This document shows, piece by piece, positions 55,596-64,000 of a DNA stretch of 64,000 bases; position 1 is the first letter of the stretch; each line of letters begins with the position of its first letter. The translations under genes and the position numbers were made by a program. The notes below the pieces were generated by a model. It was not told the origin of the DNA, made no database searches, and saw only the letters and a program-made list of their open reading frames with translations. Origin of the DNA: Golubevia sp. BC0850 (taxonomy: Eukaryota > Basidiomycota > Exobasidiomycetes > Golubeviales > Golubeviaceae); NCBI GenBank assembly GCA_012976225.1, contig JAAVVG010000001.1, forward strand, positions 1,116,001-1,180,000, read 5' to 3'.

Positions 55596-58500
55596 TTAGC
55601 TGGCTTTCCCCTTTCCTTTCCCTCTTCCCCTGGCTCTAGGAATGGTAGAAACAGCTCCTCTTTCTGCTGGAGCTGGACTGGTACTAAGGCCTGAGCTAGT
55701 ATCCACCACACAAGTTGGGTCTCGATTTGGGGCTTGAATCGTCCTTCCCCTTTTGGAACCTCTAACCTCAGTGGAAGCATCTCCCACCAAAGCTTCCAGC
55801 CTCGTTTCAATCTCTCTTCTCAACTCTTTAGCAACTCCTTCAGCTCCACCAATTTCCCCAGATCCGTCTTCATTACAATTCTTGGAGACTTCAGGAGGAA
55901 TAGATTCTTTAGCCAATCTCCTCGCTTTCTCTTGATTCTTATTCAGCTGAACAACGTCCGTTTCACCTTGATCTTGATTGTTTGTTCCTTCTTTGATCAA
56001 AAGCAATTCCGAATCCAGCTTGTCACAGAGGAGTAAAAGACCTTTCAGAACTCTTTCAGGTGGGAATACTCCTGATCTAGTCGGTTTTCCTCGAGTGAAA
56101 ACGAGTTCTCTTTCTTGTTCTGAGAATCTTCTCAGCCAACCTAGAGCAACATACCAGCTCAGTTTCTGGATGAAAGGGAATCTGAACTTTTTCGGGACTT
56201 TGGTTTCGATTTCGATTTCTGCTACCTTCCATTGACGTTGGACCGACCAGTCGCTGATCCAGTTCCCTCCGAGAACAAGCGTGTCTTTAGGGGTGTAGAC
56301 AGCATGGATCCAACCACTGCGAGATCGAAAATACGACGAAGATAAGAGTCAGCGAAGATCTCAAGACCAGACAACGAAGCTGTGTTCTTGCCTTCACTCA
56401 CCTTGCAATCAAGAAGGTGTCGCCGGGTAGGACATCGACCCTAGTCAGTTCGTCTAGATTGTCTCCTAACCACTCTAGATCTTGCCGAGTAGAAGAAGAC
56501 CACGCTTTGTAGGCTTTGAGGTTCTGAGGAGTCGGTGGTGCCTAGTTGAAAGGAGAGGGAAGGTATTCGTCAGAAAGGGTGCAGCTCCTCTCTGACAGAG
56601 TCAAGTTCGAGACTCACTAAAAGGAAAGTCTTTTGACCCCAGACAACATGGTAGTAGACAGCGCTGCGAGAGGGAGATAGAGGGTAGGACCTATCAGAGG
56701 TGAACGAAAAAACGCAACTCTCTTCAAGAGAGTTCTATCTTTTCATCAACTCACCTGGCACAGAAGTCGATGTGGAAATCGGTATAAGCACCTTTCACTC
56801 CCATCAAACAATATCTCTGGACTTTCGGCCAACTATTAACCTTAGATTCCGAATCTCTCTTGTGAGCAGGCCAATCTCTAGTGACCCAACAAAGACTTCT
56901 AACCAAATCCGGAGCTTCAACCAAATATTCCATAGGAGTAGAAGACACTTCCAAAGAAATCACATTCAGAATCTTTCGTTTCATATGTGAAGGAGTAGTG
57001 AAGTAAGTAGCCCAAGATCCTAAAGTCCAATTCTTTGAAGAAGATTGAGTTTCAACGTCTACCACCTCTACCGGCGTACTTTCTCCAACCAAAACTGCAA
57101 TCTCTCTGATAGACATGTCTTTTGGAGGCATGATCATTCCTGGAATCGGCATTTTTCTGGGTGTCAGAGGTCTTTCTCTGATGACATCGGCTGAAAGTGA
57201 TGAAGGTGGATGTGCTGTGGAAGGATCTAAAGGAAGAATTGCGGAAGATAGAGCTTCTAATTGTTCGAAAGTTGGAGGGACGTGAATTGGAGGAGTGAGA
57301 GCGATACTTTGTTGCTGATTTTGAGGAGGAGTTGGACGTGGAAGAGGAGGAAGTGAGAGAGGAAGAGTTGGTACTGGACCTTGATTCTGATACTGTTGTT
57401 GAAGCTGCTGAGCAGAGAGTTGTGGAAGTTGAGGTTGTTGAAAGTGTTGAGGAGCTTGAGGCTGAATCCATTGAGAATGCTGTGAAGGATAGAGATAAGG
57501 TTGAAGTAAGGGGTGTAATCCTCGATTTTGGATTTGAGGTGGTGGTAAAATTTGTTGGTGGAAGGATTTTGGAGCTGAATGATTCGAGGTTGAGTTTGAC
57601 GCTGAATGAAGAGCAGCTGAAGCTAGAGTAGAGGCGAACTCTTGATAGGAATAACTTGAAGATGGGCGATGAATCGAGTTCTGCTGGTTCGAAGGTTGGC
57701 TTCCGGTCTGAGCAGTGGCCGCGATTGAATTCTCCAAGGTCCGCTCTTCCTTGAGTGCTGGAGGAGGATCTAATGGCTGAGTTGACGTAGAAGCTATAGA
57801 GGAAGCTGAATTGGTTGTCAAGCTTGCCGCCATGAGTTCCTCAGCTACGATTAGAGCCTTGCCTTCCCCAGCTTGTTCTGTCTCCAGGCTCGACTTCCCC
57901 TCCTTATCAACTTCCTCTTCATCCTCAGAATGTTGATACCATTTCTCCTTTCCTTTCCTCTTAATCACCTTCTCCGGTACTTTACTCTTAGCCTCCCTCC
58001 TCTCTTGCTCTCTCTCCAACCTTTCTCTCTCTCTCCTCTCCTCACTTGGAATCATAACCGGTTCTTCCATAGCTTTGGGATCATTCAACAACCAATCAGA
58101 GGTCCATTCATTTGGCATCATTCTCCTAAAGCTATCCTTTCCAAAACTTCTTTGTTGAAAGATGTGTTTCCATCTACCGATGGGATCTGGAGGTAAACCC
58201 TCTTGAATCCTCTGATAATCAATCTTCTCTCTCTTTCTACCAGATTTCCTTGGAGCTGGTTTCAAGACGTTTGAAAGAGGTTTGGGTTTCTTGAAACCTC
58301 TACCTTGAATGACTGGAGTTGAAAGTTGAGCTTGAGCTGATCGCTCTGAAGACTGAATGCATCTTAAACAATACCATTTGATGAAATCTTCTGGGTCTGT
58401 TTTAGTGCAAGAGGTATGAAACCAAATCTTACATTTTGAGCAACCAATCCAAGATTCGAGAGTGTAGTGAACGTGATTGGCAGTTGGAGTTGTAGATGGA

Positions 58501-58781
58501 CTTGAGGTTGAGGAAGATGAAGATGAAGTTTGACAGAGAGGGCATCCAGAATCTGGATTGGGATGAAGAGTTGGCTTGAATGGATTCACTGACTTATTTG
58601 GATTAATCTGATTGTCAGATTGAAGGGAAGGAGAAGAGGGATTAGGATCGGATTGATTGATAGTATCAGTTGTGGGAGGTCCATCTTCAACTTGGACTGC
58701 TGAACTTGATGCTCCCTGTTGCTCATCTGGTAATTGAGAGTCTACTTCTTCTTCTCTTCCCCTCTTTCCGTTGTCGTTCAT
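55596..58781 (-). CDS. PHD-JmjC histone demethylase, JHDM1/KDM2 type
   Basis: Four exons (58781-56755, 56663-56618, 56541-56402, 56316-55596) join in phase to 977 residues. A PHD finger starts at about residue 80: Cys pairs CPLC and CSKC, then FHTSC and WYCLRC. A JmjC domain follows near residues 610-790. It has TDFHIDF with the His and Asp that hold Fe(II), SAVYYHVVWGQKTFLL, PGDTFLIASGWIHAVYTP with the third iron-binding His, and VLGGNW. JHDM1 enzymes remove methyl groups from H3K36, or H3K4 in some relatives, using 2-oxoglutarate and O2. The order PHD then JmjC matches yeast Jhd1, but the linker here is over 450 residues, Gln/Pro-rich and disordered, so the protein is about twice as long. 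The C-terminus is basic. Confidence 0.92.
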
Positions 58782-58907
58782 CTTGAAGATTCGTTGATGA
58801 AGCGATGAAGTGTGGTGTTGGTAGAGTTGCAGAACCGAAAGAATCGGCAACTCCGTTTCAGTCTAATGATACTCCAACAAAAGGCTCTCCGCACACCAAT
58901 CTCTTGG

Positions 58908-60260
58908 TTAAGGAGACTTGAATTTTGTGGTTTTTATTGCAGATTGAAAAAGAAAGTTGAGATGAGAACGTCGGGAATACAGTATGAGAATGAGTGTCGA
59001 ATGGGAGAATTGTTGATGAAAGATGGATAGCGTCAAGCCAATACAAACAAGATTAGAGATGAAGGACGGAAAGAGAAAAGGAGAGTCAGGAGGAAATACG
59101 AGAAGGAAGTCAGAAGCGTTAGGTCTACGGCCGTCCTTCGAGACAGTAGGAGCCATCGCCTTAGGATAAGCAGGCAGTTTTTGTGGAGAGGACCTAATCT
59201 TAGAAGAAGAAGGCAAGGAACGGGGTTCTGCTGGAGTACGAGAGATCGAAGATGGAGTTTCTTCTCTTCTGCCTCCGTCAGTTCTAGTCTCCTCTTCTGG
59301 TTTAGAAGAACCTTGATTTTGAAGGCTTCTTTCTTCTTTCTCGAGCTCATGTAATTCGGCCTGGCAAGGAAAAAAGGGAAGAGGATAATCAAGAAATTTA
59401 TCTATCAGATCAAAGATCTCTCCGACTTACTCACCAACAATGCTTCCTTTTCCTTCTCCAATTATGCCTTCCTCTTCTTATAAACTTTCTCCTGTCTCAG
59501 TATTTTCAATTTAGCCTCCGTTTCATGGCTCTCAGCTTTCAATTTCTCAGCGCTTATCCTAGCCTCCTCTTTCTTCATTTCGATTTCTTTTTCAGCTTCC
59601 TGTCTTTTCTTCTCTTCTTTCAAAGCCTTTGCCCTCTTGAATTCTTTTAACTTAGCAGCTAATCTATCATTTTCTGCTTTCATACTTGAAACATCAGGTG
59701 TTGATTCCTTTGCTTTCATCTCTTCTTTCAAAGCCTTTTCCCTTTTGAGTTGTTCTAGTTTGGCAGCTAATCTATCGTTTTCTGACTTCATGCTTGAAAC
59801 GTCAGGAGTTGAATCTTTAGCCTCTTGCATTTCAACGTCCTTGATACATTCAGTTTCTGATTTCTTTGACATATCAGCCATATCGATTTCCATACTTGCT
59901 AAAAATGATTCCGAATCTTTGTTATCAGAAATAGCCTTGGATCCCCATCTTCTACCTTGCTCTAAAAGTGGTGAAGTGTTGGATCCAGTAGTTTGTTTAA
60001 TAGAGCCAAATGCAGGTCTTTCCTCTTCCATTTCTTGATCTCCTTCTGGCTTAAATCCTCCCTCCTCTCGACTTCTCTCTCTTCCATCTCTACGATCTGG
60101 AAAAGGCCTAATCAAAGGAGCAAGATTTCTCTCAGCGAAGTCTCTCGCAGAAACATCTCAAGAGGATGATCTAGAATTGTTTGATGATCTTCTAGACTCC
60201 CTTTCTCTTTCAGTTTCACTTCCTCTTCTTGATCTACTTGATCTCTCCTCCTCCCTTCTA
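58908..60260 (-). pseudogene. Coding-like RS-rich and coiled-coil segment with broken frame
   Basis: Downstream of the stop at 60283, the minus strand keeps reading like protein. In one shifted frame an Arg/Ser block (KSDLISRVSRRDRREEERSS) runs to a TGA near 60158. The same frame then continues through AERNLAPLIRPFPDRRDGR into a long Glu/Lys/Arg coiled coil with two 36-residue repeats, and stops at TAA (59462-59464). Eight more coding-like codons and a good GTGAGT donor follow. After a GCCAG acceptor, an exon with ELHELEKEERSLQ continues the coiled coil. The block repeats a motif found upstream (KPDLLTRVSSRD), which suggests one ancestral gene with the piece at 60283-61542. I could not bridge the stops with convincing introns. 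Decay, sequencing errors or unusual splicing are all possible. Confidence 0.5.
59611..59826 (-). repeat. Two tandem 108-bp units (36-residue coiled-coil repeat)
   Basis: Two adjacent units, 59611-59718 and 59719-59826, each encode STPDVSSMKxENDRLAAKL followed by a Lys/Glu-rich helix. The copies differ at several bases, so the duplication is not very recent. The unit is a multiple of three and keeps the frame. Confidence 0.8.
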
Positions 60261-60282
60261 TCTCTCCGAGAAACTCGAGAAA

Positions 60283-61542
60283 TTAAATCTGATTTACTCC
60301 TTTCAAACATTCTTCCCCTCTTTCCCTATGAGTTCCACTGTCTCTGTGACTTTTTCTTGGATCTCTTGGAGGACTTGAACGAGAGGAGATGCTTGATCTT
60401 TCATTTCTGTCCATACCGTCCCTACTAGAAACACGGGTGAGTAAATCTGGCTTTTCTGATTCTGAAGGAAGCAATCTACGAGGGGCTGGAACTCGGTCTT
60501 CTGGATAGGATCTTAAGGCAGAAGGGATCGGAGAGGCGGAACGTAAACGAGCTTTGGACCATCCGTCATCAGGATGGCGAGAGGCGGAGGAGTGTGCATT
60601 CATAAGGAGATCCGACTTCATGAAGCCCTGAATAAGTTTAGAACGAGGGAAAGGGAAGAGATAGAAAGGCGAGTGGAGAGGTCAGATATGAAGACTCTCC
60701 CAAAAGCTTACGGCTCATTATGGTGCCACAAGTAGGAAAGAGACTGAGAAAACGCATCTCTCTCTCCGAAAATGCTCCTCTAGAGTCCACCCTGCACGCT
60801 CTCAAAGAGGACTGGGCCTTGCCACCCGACCCTATCTCCCTCCCTTCCAGCTGCCATAACTCACAGTATCCTTCTCTTCCCACTGAAAATCGACATGACC
60901 AAAAGGAGTGAAATTCTCAGCTCTATTAGAAGCATGAACAAAAATGGAGAGTCTAAGTAGAGGTTGTCTAGATCGAATATCTTTTGAGACTTGAAACCTG
61001 TAGCTTTTTGGACTATCTTTAAGAGGTCGACAGCTCAAAGTCTCGACCTTCCTTTCAGTTGAATGCTCAGAAAGCACGTCTCCACTTTCATAGCTCATGG
61101 AACTTGAATTCTGTTGCCGGTCATATGGATGGGTAACGCACTTGAAACAATCTAGAACAATCCCCGGTCTGACAGTGAAGAAATCACTTGCAGTTTCATC
61201 TTGCCAACTTTTGTTGAAGTAGATTATAGCATCTATCCCTCTACTAACCTTGTCTGCTCCTTCTGATGCACGTTTTACTCTTCCCATGATTGAATTATCG
61301 GATTCTGGAGGAGAGGTTGTTTGAGCTGGTGCCAACATCCAATTGGGTATAGCCACTGAAGCGCATGGCATGTACTGCCTTGCTTTGGTGTTGTATTTTG
61401 ATAAACTATGAGGTGGAATTTCTGGACTGAAGCTTTGCTTGGTTGGTAGAAAGTGAGTCTCCAATTCTGAAGTTGAGAGATTCTCCTCAGCTGAAGACGG
61501 AACAAACCAAATCGAGCTCCGCTTAATCTCTGGAGGCGCCAT
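60283..61542 (-). CDS. Unknown protein, N-terminal part of a possibly broken gene
   Basis: Exon 1 (61542-60865) and exon 2 (60627-60283) join in phase to 340 residues. The first 226 residues form a balanced, probably folded region with IIYFNKSWQDE, FTVRPGIVLDCFKCVTHP and FGHVDFQWEEKDT. That region suggests a beta-rich domain, but I cannot name it. The second exon is Arg/Ser/Pro-rich and disordered (SRDGMDRNERSSISSRSSPP). It ends at a TAA that may not be the original end, because related RS-rich sequence resumes in another frame just downstream. RS-rich tails are common in splicing and RNA-processing proteins; a role there is only a guess. Confidence 0.55.
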
Positions 61543-61698
61543 CGTGTTTTAGAGGCTTCAAATCCTTGAATCAGCTATTAATCTAGAGCTTTTAGAGATC
61601 AGCAAGAGGATTATGTCTCGGGTGAGTGGAGTAAAGAGAATCTGATTCATCTTGTTGCAATTCCATCTTCTCCTCCTTCGTCGCCAACCCATCCTCCA
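61543..61698. promoter_or_regulatory. Divergent promoter of the ABCC transporter gene
   Basis: Only 156 bp separate the unknown minus-strand gene from the ABCC start at 61699. Within it, ATGTCTCGG followed by GTGAGT at 61613-61627 looks like a tiny leader exon and donor, but its phase does not fit the acceptor at 61725. Confidence 0.4.
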
Positions 61699-64000
61699 AT
61701 GGATTCATTCCATCTTCCTTTCAGGATATTCAATTTGATTCCATTCGGATTGGATGTCAGATTTGAAGCCCATCAAAACCTATTCTCAATCCAAGTGATT
61801 CACAGAACGACAAGCCATTATCCAAGTCCCTTCCCAGAGCACCTCGCCTCAACCCTTCAACTTCTCCCATTCATTCTCGCTACTCTATCAATCTTATACG
61901 TTTTCATAAATCCAAAACTCTCATGGGTGCCCAAGAATTTGTGGAACTTTCTATCCATCTTCAAATCCTTTATCGACGAAGACGAAATCAGACAGTGGGA
62001 AACGAATCACGCCAATACAACTACCGAAGAGGACCCTGATCGAAACAATGGTTTCTTGAGACAGCAGAAAAGAGCTGGCTGGATGATCGTGATAGCTCTC
62101 CTGCAAAGCATTGCCTGGACCCTGAGATTGGGTTATGCGATGATTCTCGATGGTACAAGAAATCAGTTCTTGATAGCTGGAGCTTCGCTCTTCGCCTGGG
62201 TGAGTCTTGTGAACATTTCTCAGAGTATATAGTATCATCAGATACCTGCTAACGAAGACTTTGATCCTCTGATTCGCAGGTCTTCATCCTCTGCCACCTC
62301 TTCACTAGACCTCCTCAAACTCCATCCTACTTCCTTCTAGTCCTCTTTTTTCTCTTCGAAGCATCAATTCTGGTTTCACTATTTGAGAAGACTCCAGTGT
62401 TCTCATCCCTTCCTCCAACAAAGTGGTTCAGTTGGGGGCTCATTGGAGAGATCTGGGATTTCATTCTCTGTTCTCTGGAGATCTTCTTCGTCTTGAAAGC
62501 ACCAATCAGAGCTGGAGGTTATGAAGCACATGTACCTCTGAAAGAGAGGATTAGATTAGAGAAAGGAGAAATAGTACCTGAACAAGAAGATTTGAAGAAA
62601 AGCTATCTGTTGTGTCCAACTTCGCCAGAGGATTACACAGATTTCCTTTCAATTCTTTCATATTCTTGGATGAATCCGATTCAATCTCTGGCTCTCAAGC
62701 GATCGCTTTTACCAACTGATATTTGGAAACTCAGGAAAATCAATGGAGTTGAAGTTCTTTCGAAGAAGTTTGGAGATCTTAGAGCAACGAAGAGCTCACT
62801 GATGGTTAGAATTTTGACAGCCAATGCTCAAGATATCCTGAAAGACGTGGTCTTCAAAACTACTGGAGTCTCTCTTGCTTATGGTGAGTCACAGTAGAGA
62901 GAGAGAGAGAGTCATTCACGGACTTTTGACTGACAAACCGGCGCTCTCTTTTGTGTCTCCATCATCACAGCTGGTCCGGCTCTGATGAAGAAGATTCTAG
63001 AGAGCATAGAAGAGGCTTCTCATGGTGACTCTGACTCTGCCACCAACGCCTGGACACCTCGTCAAAGAGCTTTCGTCTTCGCATGCATCGCACTGCTACT
63101 AACGTTCATCAGATTCATCTCTGAGCTTCTGAACTTCCACGCAGCAAGACAAGTTGGACTTCGGATTCGTATCACTCTAGTGGTTGAGTGTTTCGAAAAG
63201 GCTTTGAGAAGGAGAGATCTCAGTGGAGCTGTTGCTAGTGAAAGTCAAGATTCAGGAGCTGATTTGGGAAAGATCGTCAACATCATGGCTACCGATATCA
63301 ACACTCTACTAAGAATGGGATGTGATCTGCACCAACTCTATGGTGCTCCAGTTGAAGCAATAGTAGCGATCTCGCTTCTATATGGAGTTCTAGGGAAGGC
63401 AGCTTTCGTCGGCTTATCGATTCTACTTCTAGCAGTTCCAGTCAACTACTACCTTGGGAACTTGAACTTCAAGCTTCAAAAGTCTTACAGTACCTCTAGA
63501 GATGTTCGGATCTCGCTCACTAATGAGATGTTGGGGTCTATCAAGTTTCTCAAGCTACAAGGGGTAGACTCTCAGTGGTCGGATCAAGTGCTCAAAGCAA
63601 GGGAGACCGAGCTCAAACACCTCCTACGAACTCGAATAACTGGTTTCATGCTCAACATGCTTTGGAGTGTGGTCCCGATACTGGTGTCTTTCTCTTCATT
63701 CCTCTACTACGTCAGAGTTCAGAAAGAAGAGCTCACTGTCGCAGTGATCTTCACAGCGATCACTTTGTTCACTCTTCTAAGAAGCCCTTTGAACGTGATC
63801 CCGACATTCTTCCTTCTCTCCTTGCAAGCTCTGGTTTCTGTTCGTCGATTGGAAGGCGAGTCATCTGGTGCTACCCCCGCAAGTGAAAGTAGAGGCTCAA
63901 GTCGCCTCGAATGAGGAAGAGAGAGGAACGGTCGTGACACTAACCTATGACTGCTTCTTTCACTTCTTAAACAGGGTTCCTGAACGAAGAAGAGGTCGAG
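61699..64000 (+). CDS. ABCC-family (MRP/YOR1-type) ABC transporter, 5' part
   Basis: Exons 61699-62199, 62280-62883 and 62971-63855 join in phase, and a fourth starts at 63975 and leaves the window. About 670 residues are visible. An N-terminal membrane region of several helices (TMD0-like) and a linker with KERIRLEKGEIVPEQED are followed by SYSWMNPIQSLALKRSL. Then comes the first ABC membrane domain: helices from FIRFISELLNFHAARQVGLR, FLKLQGVDSQWSDQVLKAR, and VRRLEGFLNEEEVE at its end. This is the standard ABCC layout. The nucleotide-binding domains lie beyond the edge. Such transporters export glutathione conjugates, metals or drugs at the vacuole or plasma membrane; the substrate cannot be told. 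The third intron has a GC donor. Confidence 0.88.

Noticed and set aside
61613-61627. Tiny first exon ATGTCTCGG for the ABCC gene
   Set aside because: The donor is good, but joining it to the acceptor at 61725 puts the transporter out of frame. The ATG at 61699 was kept.
1-64000. Transposons, viral relics, CRISPR arrays, inverted terminal repeats, secondary-metabolite cluster
   Set aside because: I saw no transposase, reverse transcriptase, capsid, long terminal repeat, spaced direct repeat array or group of biosynthetic core enzymes.

Overview
This window is gene-dense nuclear DNA of a fungus, most probably a basidiomycete. Genes carry many short introns, nearly all with a GTGAGT or GTAAGT donor and a pyrimidine-CAG acceptor, and are packed on both strands with short gaps. 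The protein families are ordinary fungal ones: RSC1/2, BNI4, CEG1, SEN2, DUR3, RTA1 and JHDM1. I cannot name the species or class from sequence alone. All exon limits below were joined by eye from splice signals and reading frame. They close in frame unless stated, but single-base slips are possible.

Layout. 1-7.2 kb: the end of an unknown gene, a BRCT protein, a divergent RSC1/2-like bromodomain-BAH protein, and a small unclear gene. 7.8-15 kb: a Ser-rich disordered protein, a manganese-type cation diffusion facilitator and an RTA1-family membrane protein. 16-27 kb: two very large proteins of unknown function, one with a mitochondrial-looking N-terminus. 27.8-33.3 kb: a decayed 2-oxoglutarate/Fe(II) oxygenase, head to head with an alkyltransferase-like (ATL) DNA-damage protein, then cytosolic TrpRS and an F-box protein. 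34.3-42.3 kb: a BNI4-like bud-neck scaffold and an unknown acidic protein. 43.4-50.5 kb: an intron-containing tRNA-Asp, SDH1 (flavoprotein of complex II) and the urea transporter DUR3. 50.9-58.8 kb: mRNA guanylyltransferase CEG1, tRNA-splicing endonuclease SEN2 and a PHD-JmjC (JHDM1-type) histone demethylase. 58.9-61.5 kb: an unknown gene with an RS-rich and coiled-coil region whose frame appears broken. 61.7 kb to the end: an ABCC transporter that runs off the window.

The genes do not form a pathway cluster. Loose themes are RNA processing (CEG1, SEN2, TrpRS, tRNA-Asp), chromatin (RSC1/2-like, JHDM1-like) and membrane transport (CDF, DUR3, ABCC). I see no transposon, viral relic, CRISPR array or secondary-metabolite cluster. 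The strongest unusual observations are the freshly broken oxygenase with a 17-bp tandem duplication in its first codons, the possibly broken gene at 58.9-61.5 kb, very small exons (23 and 36 nt), a GC-AG intron, and several large lineage-specific proteins.
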